From the NCBI RefSeq assembly GCF_000427885.1, contig NZ_ATYW01000005.1, positions 124,001 to 188,000 of the forward strand: a stretch of 64,000 nt of DNA, written 5' to 3'. Positions within the stretch are counted from its first letter, which is position 1. Every line of letters starts with the position of its first letter. Positions 53,114-62,948 of the stretch are shown here, in pieces. Position numbers and translations under genes: made by a program. This stretch comes from Glycomyces tenuis DSM 44171 (GTDB taxonomy: Bacteria; Actinomycetota; Actinomycetes; Mycobacteriales; Micromonosporaceae). Below the pieces are notes generated by a model. That model made no database searches. It was given only the letters and a program-made list of their open reading frames with translations, and had not been told where the DNA came from.

Positions 53114-53491
53114 TCAGGCTTCGATGATGTCCGGGGCGACCGAGGCGAGGACCTGCTCGACCGACTCGATGATGTCGCGGGGGACCTCGAGTTCCTCGAG
53201 GACGGCGGTGAGGTGCATGCCGACGGCCTTGTACTGGCCGGGGCTGATGTCCATGCCGCGGTGGGCCTCGGCGAGCTCGCGGCCGGCGTAGGCCTTGGGG
53301 CCGTCGAGGACCTGGGAGATCAGGGCCACCTGGTGGCGCTTGAGCTGGGGGAGGTCGGTGCCGGTGAAGAAGTCGGACAGTTCGTCGTCGGCGAGGAGCC
53401 TGCGGTAGAAGCGGTCGACGGCCTCGGTGACGGCGGGCGCTCCGCCGATTCGGTCGTATGCCGACATCGCTGGTGCATCTGCGGTATTCAT
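53114..53491 (-). CDS. glbN: Truncated hemoglobin, group I-like
   Basis: A 125-residue 2-on-2 globin. It has YDRIGG at residues 12-17, Tyr29 at B10 (RFYRRLL), FFTGTDLPQLKRHQ and proximal His77 in LAEAHRGMDI. The pattern is that of group I trHb such as mycobacterial GlbN, a NO-detoxifying or oxygen-binding protein. ATG 53491 is preceded by GGAAAGG; the longer frame to 53542 is not needed. First gene of an operon with flavohemoglobin and a DivIVA-domain protein. Confidence 0.92.
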   Translation of the reverse strand: MNTADAPAMSAYDRIGGAPAVTEAVDRFYRRLLADDELSDFFTGTDLPQLKRHQVALISQVLDGPKAYAGRELAEAHRGMDISPGQYKAVGMHLTAVLEELEVPRDIIESVEQVLASVAPDIIEA

Positions 53492-53531
53492 GGTGTCCTT
53501 TCCTCGAATGGGATGTCTCATCCGAGGCCAG

Positions 53532-53572
53532 ATGTTACTCACCCCGCCAAGCCAAGTCCATAGTGTTACTCA
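53532..53572 (-). promoter_or_regulatory. glbN promoter with two TGAGTAACA direct repeats
   Basis: On the minus strand TGGACT (53555-53560), 17 bases and TAACAT (53532-53537) form a plausible promoter about 40 bases from the ATG. Two identical copies of TGAGTAACA (53564-53572 and 53533-53541), 31 bp apart, flank the -35 and overlap the -10. They are candidate sites for an activator or repressor of the globin operon. Confidence 0.55.
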
Positions 53573-53965
53573 TGTTTTTACGTGTTCATCCCGGATATAG
53601 CACAAGGTGAGGAAATGACGACACTGTGCCAAATGGATCTTTGCGAATCCGCAATTGAAACCATCGAATGTGGCCCATGAGGCCATAGGAGGGCGACTGC
53701 GGAGCGCCCAGGCGGTACCGGACACACACCGGACACTGACCCCGAAACCGCAGCCGCACCGGAGGGCTTCCCGGCGGCCGCGAGCAACGCGGCCGACCGG
53801 CGCGGGCCCGGCCGCCGCGGCCTCGTCCGTGTCCGGCCGCCCGGACTCGCCCCTCCCCCGCGCGGGGCGACACAGCGAACGAGCCGGGAGGGCGGCGACA
53901 CGGCCGGTCGCCGCGGGCGGCACCGCGGCGCCGGCCCCCGCCCGGCCCGTACCGCTCGCGGGCAT
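53573..53965. other. Gene-free region between glbN and tRNA-Thr terminator
   Basis: About 390 bases. Frames are open on both strands in the GC-rich half, but none has a domain or start signal, and one runs on through the tRNA gene. The first 100 bases are AT-rich and may extend the glbN control region. I see no other element. Confidence 0.5.
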
Positions 53966-53991
53966 GAAAAAAGGCCCTGTCACCAGGGCCT
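53966..53991 (-). terminator. Rho-independent terminator of ffs-tRNA-Thr
   Basis: Minus-strand AGGCCCTG, GTGA loop, CAGGGCCT and six U residues: 53984-53991 pairs with 53972-53979, and the A-tract on the plus strand is 53966-53971. It is six bases past the tRNA 3' end. Confidence 0.9.
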
Positions 53992-53996
53992 GAACG

Positions 53997-54069
53997 AGCC
54001 GCCTGTCGGAATCGAACCGACGACCTTGTTATTACGAGTAACACGCTCTGCCGACTGAGCTAAGGCGGC
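53997..54069 (-). tRNA. tRNA-Thr (anticodon CGT)
   Basis: A 73-base cloverleaf. The acceptor is GCCGCCT/AGGCGGC and the anticodon stem is TGTTA/TAACA with loop CTCGTAA (anticodon CGT, decodes ACG). The T arm is GTCGG-TTCGAAT-CCGAC. CCA is not encoded. It starts three bases after the SRP RNA ends and is followed by a U-tract terminator, so the two RNAs must be co-transcribed. Confidence 0.95.
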
Positions 54070-54072
54070 GGG

Positions 54073-54157
54073 GTCCCTCACGCACCCGCCAGAGCTCGCT
54101 TATCCTTGCTGCCTTCCGGCCCTGGGGAGGTTCACAAGATGACGCCGCATGAGGGAC
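54073..54157 (-). ncRNA. ffs: 4.5S RNA, bacterial signal recognition particle RNA
   Basis: The minus strand has the universally conserved SRP tip: GAACCUCCCCAGGGCC, then GGAAGGCAGCAAGGAUAAG, which binds Ffh. The closing helix GUCCCUCA (54150-54157) pairs with UGAGGGAC (54073-54080). Length is about 85 bases. The predicted transcription start is at or next to 54157. The 3' end abuts tRNA-Thr with only CCC between. Confidence 0.95.
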
Positions 54158-54163
54158 GGCCAT

Positions 54164-54192
54164 AGCCTACCTCACCGAGCCGGTGTCCCCAA
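54164..54192 (-). promoter_or_regulatory. ffs promoter
   Basis: TTGGGG (54187-54192), a 17-base spacer and TAGGCT (54164-54169) on the minus strand. The seventh base after the -10 box is 54157, exactly the predicted 5' end of the SRP RNA. Confidence 0.75.
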
Positions 54193-54275
54193 GGCGGGCG
54201 CGGGACCCGAGTCGCGAACGTCACCGCCGCTCACCCTGTGGGTGGCCCACTGCGGCATCGGGTAAGCTTCCCGGC

Positions 54276-54365
54276 GGAGGATTCGCATAGTGGCCTAGTG
54301 CGCTCGCTTGGAAAGCGGGTTGGGTGTTAAAGCCCTCAGGGGTTCGAATCCCCTATCCTCCGCCA
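54276..54365 (+). tRNA. tRNA-Ser (anticodon GGA)
   Basis: A class II tRNA of 90 bases including an encoded CCA. The acceptor is GGAGGAT/ATCCTCC with discriminator G, the anticodon stem CTCGC/GCGGG with loop TTGGAAA (anticodon GGA), and the variable arm is long. TAAGCT seven bases upstream is a likely -10 box. It is divergent from the ffs-tRNA-Thr unit. A U-tract terminator follows. Confidence 0.96.
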
Positions 54366-54395
54366 GGATATACGCGGTTTACCTGCGAAAACATC

Positions 54396-54429
54396 AGCCG
54401 ATCGGTTCTCACGAGCTGGTCGGCTTTTT
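54396..54429 (+). terminator. tRNA-Ser terminator
   Basis: AGCCGATC (54396-54403) pairs with GGTCGGCT (54418-54425, one G-U) and is followed by a T5 run ending at 54429, 30 bases past the tRNA. Confidence 0.85.
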
Positions 54430-54818
54430 GCTGCACGCGTCCGATCCTTGCCGTTGTTGTCCTCTGTTGGAGGCGCACGGGGGATGCAGTCCACTTTGAC
54501 CTCATCAGTAGAGACCGGGCTCACTGAGCATGATCTGGTCGTGGTTCCGGGTGTCGGGTCTGGCCGACCCCTCCGCACTGCGGAGGTCAACCGAAGGCGG
54601 TTGTCACGTTCAAGCTTGAACATATGTACTCCCCGCGCAGCGGGGAAGGCTGTGTTTCGTTTGGGGCCCGGAACCACCTGACGGGACCCTGAAATCCAGG
54701 GTTGCGAACTGATGGAGGCCGGGTTCATCGGCCGGGACGATCCGCTGGACCGGCGACTGGGCGGCCCCGCTCACATGCCCCCGCGGGACTCCTTCCGACC
54801 GCCCGGCCGGAGACGCCG
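54430..54818. other. Gene-free region downstream of tRNA-Ser
   Basis: No gene is supported; a minus-strand frame that runs into the tRNA is an artefact. A short palindrome near 54630-54645 (CCCCGCGCAGCGGGG) is solitary. No repeat of the tRNA 3' end that would mark an integrated element was found in this window. Confidence 0.5.
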
Positions 54819-54854
54819 CCGCCCGGCTCGGTCCGTGTCGGACCGGCCGGGCGG
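54819..54854 (-). terminator. Terminator of the hydrolase lipoprotein gene
   Basis: CCGCCCGGC-T-CGGTCCG (54819-54835) pairs with 54839-54854 with one bulged base, 24 bases past the stop codon at 54878. Confidence 0.7.
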
Positions 54855-54877
54855 AGATGTGCGGCGGGGATTCGGCC

Positions 54878-55792
54878 TCAGGCGCGGGAGACGACGTCCT
54901 GGACGGCCTCCAGGGCGACATCGGGCGCGTCGACGTAGATGTAGTGCCCGCTGCCTTCGGCGGTGTCCAGGCGGCTGTCGCTGGAGAGGGCCAGCCAGGC
55001 GTTCTGGCCCGCGGTCCAGTCCTCCTCCAGGCCCGCTCCGTACTCGGGGGACGCTTCGGCGAGGTACTGCACCCCGTGCTGGATCACCCGCACCGGGATG
55101 TCGCCCGCCGACTCCACCTCGCCGTCGGTGAAGACCAGTTGCTCGTGGTTCTCGCCCGCGAAGACCGCCAGCGTCCCGGCCCGCAGCTCGGCCGAAGGGC
55201 CGGTCGCGTCCTCGGGGATCCGCTCCTCCATGTCGCCGACCGCGGTCGGCGAGGTGGCGTCCAGCAGCACCAGACCGGCGACCTTGTCCTGGTGGTCGGG
55301 GGCGTACCTGCCGGCGATCAGCCCGCCCATCGAGTGGCCGACGAGGACGACGGGCTCGCCGCCGCCGATCGTGTCGATGACGCCGTTCAGCGTCTCACCG
55401 ACGGCCGCGTAGTCCTGCGGGCCGTCGGGCCGGTCGCTCGCGCCCGCGCCGAGGCGGTCGTAGGAGCACGCCCGGCTGTCGGCGCTGATCGCCTCCTGGA
55501 AGTCGGCCATCGCGGTCAGGTCGTCGCCACCGCCGTGCAGGAGGAGGACGGTCGGGCCGTCGGCCTCGGGGTCGCCGGAGCACGAGATGTTCACGGTGTG
55601 GTCGCCGATGGTGAACGTCTCGGTGCCGGTGAGCAGCGCGCCCGCGACCTCGTCGGCCGCGCTGTCCATCTCCGACTCGAACTCCTCGACCGCGTCGTCC
55701 ACTTCCGAGCTGCCGCAGCCGACGAGCGCCGCACCGGCCAGCACGCAACCCGCCACGGTGGCCGCCGTCTTCCCGATCCTCTTGCGGTTCAT
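54878..55792 (-). CDS. Alpha/beta hydrolase lipoprotein
   Basis: A 304-residue surface-anchored hydrolase. The lipobox ALVGC puts the lipidated Cys at 26, and an acidic linker follows. The hydrolase core (about residues 58-300) has LLLHGGGDD for the oxyanion hole, the nucleophile elbow GHSMGG (Ser at about 153) and a C-terminal His in GSGHYIYVDAPD. Probably an esterase or lipase-like enzyme acting outside the membrane. Monocistronic, with its own terminator. Confidence 0.9.
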   Translation of the reverse strand: MNRKRIGKTAATVAGCVLAGAALVGCGSSEVDDAVEEFESEMDSAADEVAGALLTGTETFTIGDHTVNISCSGDPEADGPTVLLLHGGGDDLTAMADFQEAISADSRACSYDRLGAGASDRPDGPQDYAAVGETLNGVIDTIGGGEPVVLVGHSMGGLIAGRYAPDHQDKVAGLVLLDATSPTAVGDMEERIPEDATGPSAELRAGTLAVFAGENHEQLVFTDGEVESAGDIPVRVIQHGVQYLAEASPEYGAGLEEDWTAGQNAWLALSSDSRLDTAEGSGHYIYVDAPDVALEAVQDVVSRA

Positions 55793-55907
55793 GCTTTCTC
55801 CTCCATCACGAGAATGTCCGTCTTATTGCAATCGAGACTATTGAGCAGGCGGCCCGGCATCATCCCCATTCGGTGGACACTTCCCCGTAGCTCGCATGGG
55901 GGACAAA

Positions 55908-55959
55908 AGGAAGCCTCCCGGCGGATCCGCTCTGAGGCGGGTCCGCCGGGAGGCTTCCT
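55908..55959 (-). terminator. Long hairpin terminator
   Basis: AGGAAGCC...GGCGGA (55908-55925) pairs perfectly with 55942-55959. Together with an inner TCCGC/GCGGG this makes a 23-bp stem around a six-base loop, just after the small lipoprotein stop at 55973. Confidence 0.8.
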
Positions 55960-55972
55960 CGGTGTTCGGGGC

Positions 55973-56335
55973 CTAGCCGATCGTGCCGCAGTGCGGCTCG
56001 ATGGTCTCGGCGAGCGTGGCGCCGTCGGCCTCCTCGACGCCGAAGAGCTCGGCGATGTCGCGGGCGAGGGTCTCCTCCTCCTTGCCCTCCTCGATCTGCC
56101 GGCAGGCCTCCTCGAGCTTGCCGAGCAGTTCCGTCGGGTCGACGTCGGGCGCGATCTCCATGACCTCGGAGGCGACGTCGGTGGGCAGCTCGGTGGGGAG
56201 GTCGGGGACGAGCTCCTCCAGGGATTCGTCGAAGGAGGGCGCGCTGGGCGCCTCGTCGAGGGGCAGCTCTTCGCCGCAGGCGGTGAGCGCGAGGGCCGCG
56301 CCCAGGGCGAGCGCCGCGAGTGCACGTCGTGCCAT
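55973..56335 (-). CDS. Small acidic lipoprotein
   Basis: A 120-residue protein with lipobox ALTAC (Cys20). The mature part is strongly acidic and helical, with two further cysteines (EEACRQI and EPHCGTIG) that may form a disulfide joining its ends. No family recognised. It begins MARRALAALALGAALALTAC and stands alone between a hydrolase lipoprotein and a divergent HAD gene. Confidence 0.7.
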   Translation of the reverse strand: MARRALAALALGAALALTACGEELPLDEAPSAPSFDESLEELVPDLPTELPTDVASEVMEIAPDVDPTELLGKLEEACRQIEEGKEEETLARDIAELFGVEEADGATLAETIEPHCGTIG

Positions 56336-56477
56336 GGAACTTGCTCCGTTCGTCGAGGATTCCCGACCACGGTAACCGACGGGGCCGGCCGGCAGCGCCT
56401 TCGAACGGCGCGGCGGGAGCGCGCGGGCGGCGAGTCCGTCTGCGTATCATGGGGTCCGACTACCCCCGGGATGTTGG

Positions 56478-57134
56478 ATGAGACTCGACCGCCAAGCAGT
56501 CCTAGCGGACAAATCCCTGCTCCTGCTCGATTTCGACGGGCCGGTGTGCAGTGTCTTCGCCGGTTACCCTGCGCCGACCGTCGCCGCCGAACTGGTCGAG
56601 CGCGTCCGCGGGTTCTCCCCGCGTCTGGCCGCCGAGCTGGGGGGCGAGACGGACCCGATGCGGGTCCTCCGCGCCGCGGCCGAGGCCCTGCCGAAGCACA
56701 CGGTCGACCGGATCGACGAGTTCCTGTGCCGCGCCGAGCTCCGCGCCATCGACACGGCGACCCCCACACCGGGCACACCGGACCTGATCGAGGCCGCCCG
56801 CCGCGACGGGAAGACCGTCGGGATCGTCAGCAACAACTGCCCGCGGGCCATCGCCGAGCACCTGCGGCGGACCGGCCTGGACGCCCACATCTCGCTCGTC
56901 GTGGCCAGGCCCTACGGCCGCCCGCGGCGCATGAAGCCCGACCCGTACCTGCTGATCCGGGCGCTGTCCTCCACCGGCACCGACCCGGCCCGGGCCTGCT
57001 TCATCGGCGACTCGGTCACCGACATCGAGGCCGGCCGGGCGGTGGGCGTCACCACGATCGGCTACGCCAACCGGCCCGGCAAGGCCGAGCCGATGGCGGC
57101 GGCGGGCGCCTCGCTCGTCGTCACCGAGCTCTAG
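56478..57134 (+). CDS. HAD-superfamily hydrolase
   Basis: A 218-residue phosphatase-like protein of HAD subfamily I. Motif I is LLLDFDGPVCSV (nucleophile Asp at about residue 18), motif II VGIVSNN, the motif III Lys lies in MKPDPYLL, and motif IV is FIGDSVTDIEAG. A helical cap sits between motifs I and II. The Gly-Pro after the DxD pair is slightly unusual. The substrate is probably a small phosphorylated metabolite; the exact one is unknown. Its end overlaps cutA (convergent) by 14 bases. Confidence 0.88.
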   Translation: MRLDRQAVLADKSLLLLDFDGPVCSVFAGYPAPTVAAELVERVRGFSPRLAAELGGETDPMRVLRAAAEALPKHTVDRIDEFLCRAELRAIDTATPTPGTPDLIEAARRDGKTVGIVSNNCPRAIAEHLRRTGLDAHISLVVARPYGRPRRMKPDPYLLIRALSSTGTDPARACFIGDSVTDIEAGRAVGVTTIGYANRPGKAEPMAAAGASLVVTEL

Positions 57135-57468
57135 CCGTCTCGGTGATCACCCACTGGTGGTAGGCGGGGTTGGCGGCCATCACCGGCAGCGCGATGACGC
57201 ACGGCACCTCGTAGGGGTGCAGTTCACCGACCCGGTCGACGATCGTCGGCACCAGCGAGGCCCGCGTGTGGAAGCGGACGCGTTCCTCGGGCTGGTGTTC
57301 GAGCTCGCCGTCCCAGCGGTAGGTCGACTGGACCCAGTCGGAGCGCTGCCCGCACGCGACGAGGCGCTCGGCGACGAGCGTCTCGACCATCTGCTGCATC
57401 AGGCTGGTGCGCGGGCCGGTCACCACGAGCTCGCAGATCGGTTCGGGATCCGGTGCCTGCTGGTCCAC
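57121..57468 (-). CDS. cutA: CutA-family protein
   Basis: A 115-residue trimeric-fold protein. It begins with a short polar tail, then ELVVTGPRTSLMQQMVETLVAERLVACGQ, and has the family WDGELEHQPEERVRFHTRASL and HPYEVPCVIALPV. CutA has been tied to divalent-metal tolerance, but its precise role is uncertain. GTG 57468 has GGGGGAG upstream. Confidence 0.88.
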   Translation of the reverse strand: MDQQAPDPEPICELVVTGPRTSLMQQMVETLVAERLVACGQRSDWVQSTYRWDGELEHQPEERVRFHTRASLVPTIVDRVGELHPYEVPCVIALPVMAANPAYHQWVITETARAR

Positions 57469-57556
57469 GACTCCCCCTCTCGAATGCGGCGGGGCGGAAC
57501 CGTTCTCGGTCCCGCCCCGTCATTGTCGGTTTGTTCGTTCGTCGCCCTCGCCGCGG

Positions 57557-60169
<2,613 letters not shown>

Positions 60170-60181
60170 GCGCTTCTGCTC

Positions 60182-60225
60182 CTCGCACTGCAAAGTTACG
60201 GCTCGCGAGCTTCGCCGCGGTGGCG
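60182..60225. repeat. Direct repeat copy A, over the clpC leader
   Basis: A 44-bp segment just upstream of clpC that recurs at 60507-60550 with about eight mismatches. The shared core is AAGTTAYGGCTCGCRAGCTT. The copies are 325 bp apart. Confidence 0.75.
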
Positions 60226-60358
60226 CCGCTACTTGTCGTCAATACTGGTCGTGGCTTGCAAAACCCTGTGGGTACACCTTATCTCCCGAGTCTGCGGACC
60301 ACGGGCGCCACGTGGGTGACAACAAGCGTGCCCCCTGGCCCATTCCCATCGAGAAAAC

Positions 60359-60376
60359 GTTCGCTGTGAGCGCAAT
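60359..60376 (-). promoter_or_regulatory. Candidate ClgR operator of clpC
   Basis: On the minus strand CGC-TCACA-GCG-AAC fits the CGCYNANRGCGWWS core that I recall for actinobacterial ClgR sites, with a mismatch only in the 5' flank. ClgR activates clpC and clpP genes in related bacteria. The position about 190 bases upstream of the ATG is reasonable if a long leader exists. Confidence 0.45.
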
Positions 60377-60506
60377 GCCGCCTCCTTCTGCCGGTTCCAC
60401 CGATCCAATGGTGCCTCGCGCCTGTGACAGGGAGGTGAAAGACCACCGTTTCGGCTGGGGGTGCCTGGTGGACCAGGGCGAGGCGGTATCCGAGTCCGTT
60501 TGTTCG

Positions 60507-60550
60507 CTCGCAGTGCCAAGTTATGGCTCGCAAGCTTCGCCACGTGGGCG
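60507..60550. repeat. Direct repeat copy B, inside the inverted-repeat element
   Basis: Second copy of the 44-bp segment at 60182-60225, in the same orientation. It lies just left of the 14-bp palindrome. Confidence 0.75.
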
Positions 60551-60553
60551 GAA

Positions 60554-60589
60554 GGGTACCCAGATATCGGTGTTTATATCTGGGTACCC
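60554..60589. repeat. Perfect 14-bp palindromic hairpin
   Basis: GGGTACCCAGATAT (60554-60567) pairs perfectly with 60576-60589 around an eight-base loop. The arms are less GC-rich than the surroundings and no U-tract follows, so it is not a typical terminator. Confidence 0.8.
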
Positions 60590-60633
60590 GACAACGCAGC
60601 CTTCCTTACAGGGCGAGCGCAGCGAGCACGATG

Positions 60634-60711
60634 TCGGGTGGTGGTGGGCGACGGGCACACGACCAGCCGCCGCAAAGCGGCGTCCGGTTCGGGTGGTGGT
60701 GGGCGACGGGC
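60634..60711. repeat. Two 23-bp direct repeats
   Basis: Identical 23-mers at 60634-60656 and 60689-60711 (core GGTGGTGGTGGGCGACGGGC), 55 bp apart, separated by a small GCCGC/GCGGC hairpin. Confidence 0.8.
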
Positions 60712-60781
60712 GGGACAAATGGGCCGGGTACCGCCCGGTCTGGTCCACCGGGCACCCCCGACCCGGGGCCTGGACGCGCGA

Positions 60782-60813
60782 AACGCCCGCGTCCGTGAGC
60801 GGAGGCGGGCGTT
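60782..60813 (-). terminator. lsr2 terminator
   Basis: AACGCCCGC (60782-60790) pairs with GCGGGCGTT (60805-60813) and is followed on the minus strand by a short U run. It is 20 bases past the lsr2 stop. Confidence 0.65.
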
Positions 60814-60832
60814 CGGCCGATCGTGGTCGCCT

Positions 60833-61183
60833 TTAGCGCGACGCGTTGTATTCCTCGACGATGCTCTGGGGAATGCGGCCGCGCGGGGACACCTTCTTGC
60901 CGTTGCGCTCGGCCCACTCGCGGATCGCCTTGTTCTGCTCGCGGTCGCCGGCGGGGCGGCGCACCGAGGTGCCCCGGGCCGGTCCGCGCACGGCGCCGAC
61001 AGTGTAGCGGCCGAGCTTGGTGCCGGCCTCCTGGAATTTCGCCAGGGATTGGCGGAGTTCATTGGCGTGCGCAGGGGAAAGGTCGATCTCGTAGGCCTGC
61101 CCGTCGATGGCGAATTTGACGGTCTCCTCAGCCTTGCCGCCGTCGATATCGTCGATCAGGATGACCTGTGTCTTCTTCGCCAT
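60833..61183 (-). CDS. lsr2: Lsr2 nucleoid-associated protein
   Basis: A 116-residue H-NS-like xenogeneic silencer of actinobacteria. Residues 1-60 form the dimerization domain (AKKTQVILIDDIDGGKAEETV then FAIDGQAYEIDLS). The C-terminal DNA-binding domain has IREWAERNGKKVSPRGRIP, with the Arg-Gly-Arg hook that enters the AT-rich minor groove. ATG 61183 with GAGAGGA upstream starts the canonical MAKK; the longer frame to 61228 is not real. Lsr2 would silence AT-rich acquired DNA such as the patches near 25 kb and 31 kb. Confidence 0.95.
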   Translation of the reverse strand: MAKKTQVILIDDIDGGKAEETVKFAIDGQAYEIDLSPAHANELRQSLAKFQEAGTKLGRYTVGAVRGPARGTSVRRPAGDREQNKAIREWAERNGKKVSPRGRIPQSIVEEYNASR

Positions 61184-61379
61184 GGCAAATTCCTCTCGAT
61201 GAGCTAGCGACTGGACGCTTACCGGCAAACCGTTGTCAATGCAAGAGCATATACGAGTCCCTTAGAGATGCGAAAGAGGGTCTCGGAGAAAGATCAGGCG
61301 GTCTCGTCTTCGAGGCGAATAAGGCCGCGAGGCCGTGAAAGGGACCGCTCCATCCGGTGCGGCGGCGCGGTCCAATTCT

Positions 61380-62885
61380 TTATTCCGGTTTCACCAGCGG
61401 GAAGAGGATCGTCTCTCGGATACCGAGTCCGGTGAGCGCCATAAGCAGCCGGTCGATTCCCATGCCCATGCCGCCGGTGGGCGGCATTCCGTATTCCATC
61501 GCCCGCAGGAAGTCCTCGTCGACGCCCATGGCCTCGTCGTCGCCTTTCGCGGCCAGCCTGGCCTGCGCTTCGAGGCGTTCACGCTGGACGACCGGGTCGA
61601 CCAGCTCCGAATAGCCGGTGGCGAGTTCGAATCCGCGGACGTACAGGTCCCATTTCTCGGTCAGCCCGGGCAGGGACCGGTGACCGCGGGTGAGCGGCGA
61701 GGTCTCCTCGGGGTAGTCGTACACGAACGTCGGCGCCCGAAGCTCCGGGACGACGAGGTGCTCGAACAATTCCTCGGCGAGTTTCCCCGGTCCCCACACG
61801 GGGTCGACTCCGAGCTCGACTTTGTCGGCGTAAGCCCGCAGCGTCTCCATCGACGTGTCGACGGTCACTTCTTCGCCGAGTGCGTCGGAAAGGGAGCCGA
61901 AGAGGGTGATCTCGGCCCAATCGCCGCCCAGGTCGTAGCTCGAGCCGTCGGCGAGTTCGACGGTATGGGAGCCGAAGACGGACTCGGCGGCGCCTTGAAT
62001 GAGCGTTTTGGTCAGTTCGCCGATCACGCGGTAGTCGGCGTAGGCCTGATACACCTCGAGCATCGCGAACTCGGGAGAATGCGAGGAATCGGCGCCCTCG
62101 TTGCGGAAGTTCCGGTTGATCTCGAATACGCGGTCGATGCCGCCGACCACGCACCGTTTCAAATACAACTCGGGCGCGATGCGCATGTACAGATCGATGT
62201 CGTACGCATTCATATGCGTGACGAACGGCCGGGCGGTGGCCCCGCCGGGCTGGACCTGCATCATCGGCGTCTCGACTTCGACGAAGTCGCCGTCGTGGAG
62301 TCGCTCGCGAATGGAGCGGATGACCGCGGCCCGGCGGCGCGCGGTGTCGCGGGCCTCGGGGCGCATGATGAGGTCGACGTAGCGCTGGCGGACGCGGGTC
62401 TCCTCGGCGAGCGGCTTGTGGGCCACCGGCAGCGGCCTGAGGGCCTTGGCGGTGATCGTGAAGGAGTCGGCCATGACCGACAGCTCGCCGCGCTTGGAGG
62501 TGACGACCTCGCCGGTGACGCCGAGGTGGTCGCCGATGTCGACCAGGCGCTTGAAGTCGGCGAGGGCCTCGGCCCCGACCTTGGCCTGGGAGAGCATCAC
62601 CTGGAACTCGGTGCCGTCGCCGTCGCGCAGGCGCGCGAAGCACAGCTTCCCGGCGGTGCGCACGAAGATGACGCGGCCGACGGTGGCGACGGTGGTGCCG
62701 GAGGACTCGCCGGCCTCCAGGCCCGCGAAGCGTTCGCGCAGCTCGGCGAGGGTGTGCGTGCGCGAATAGCCGAGCGCGTACGGCTGCTTGCCCTCGGACA
62801 GGAGGGCGGCGCGCTTCTCGCGCCTGATCCTCATCTGCTCGGGAAGGTCGTCGCCGGTCTCTGTGGGCTGCTCGTGCTCGGTCAC
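61380..62885 (-). CDS. lysS: Lysine--tRNA ligase, class II
   Basis: A 501-residue class II LysRS. The N-terminal OB-fold anticodon domain (about residues 60-160, [18 protein letters not shown]) precedes a catalytic core with motif 2 ([20 protein letters not shown]) and motif 3 ([15 protein letters not shown]). The start is GTG 62885. A weak hairpin lies at 61342-61373 beyond the stop. It could belong to the paralogous group of LysX-like enzymes, but the full-length two-domain form without extra membrane domains points to the housekeeping enzyme. Confidence 0.95.
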   Translation of the reverse strand: MTEHEQPTETGDDLPEQMRIRREKRAALLSEGKQPYALGYSRTHTLAELRERFAGLEAGESSGTTVATVGRVIFVRTAGKLCFARLRDGDGTEFQVMLSQAKVGAEALADFKRLVDIGDHLGVTGEVVTSKRGELSVMADSFTITAKALRPLPVAHKPLAEETRVRQRYVDLIMRPEARDTARRRAAVIRSIRERLHDGDFVEVETPMMQVQPGGATARPFVTHMNAYDIDLYMRIAPELYLKRCVVGGIDRVFEINRNFRNEGADSSHSPEFAMLEVYQAYADYRVIGELTKTLIQGAAESVFGSHTVELADGSSYDLGGDWAEITLFGSLSDALGEEVTVDTSMETLRAYADKVELGVDPVWGPGKLAEELFEHLVVPELRAPTFVYDYPEETSPLTRGHRSLPGLTEKWDLYVRGFELATGYSELVDPVVQRERLEAQARLAAKGDDEAMGVDEDFLRAMEYGMPPTGGMGMGIDRLLMALTGLGIRETILFPLVKPE

Positions 62886-62948
62886 GTCTTACAGGGTAAA
62901 CGCCGCTTCCGGGGCACGGCATGCGAGTTTCGCCGCACCCCCGGCGGA

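Larger units (their letters stand above)
60457..60759. mobile_element. Possible MITE-like element with long inverted ends
   Basis: About 33 bases at each end (60457-60491 and 60727-60759) are inverted copies. Both carry GGGGGTGCCYGGTGGACCAG, and they stay similar to GGCGGTAYCC. The 235-base interior contains a 14-bp palindrome, two 23-bp direct repeats and a copy of the clpC leader, but no gene. Target-site duplications are not evident. It could be a degenerate insertion element or a large regulatory structure. Confidence 0.5.

Noticed and set aside
53586..54044. Minus-strand frame between glbN and tRNA-Thr
   Set aside because: It overlaps tRNA-Thr and the terminator and has Arg/Pro/Gly-rich noise composition.
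54628..54650. A CRISPR-repeat-like sequence, CTCCCCGCGCAGCGGGGA
   Set aside because: Only one copy is present, with no spacers and no cas genes in the window.
54336..54728. Minus-strand frame ending in the tRNA-Ser gene
   Set aside because: Its last codons are the complement of tRNA-Ser, a common artefact.
54276..54930. Integrated element at tRNA-Ser
   Set aside because: No integrase and no repeat of the tRNA 3' end were found downstream within the window.
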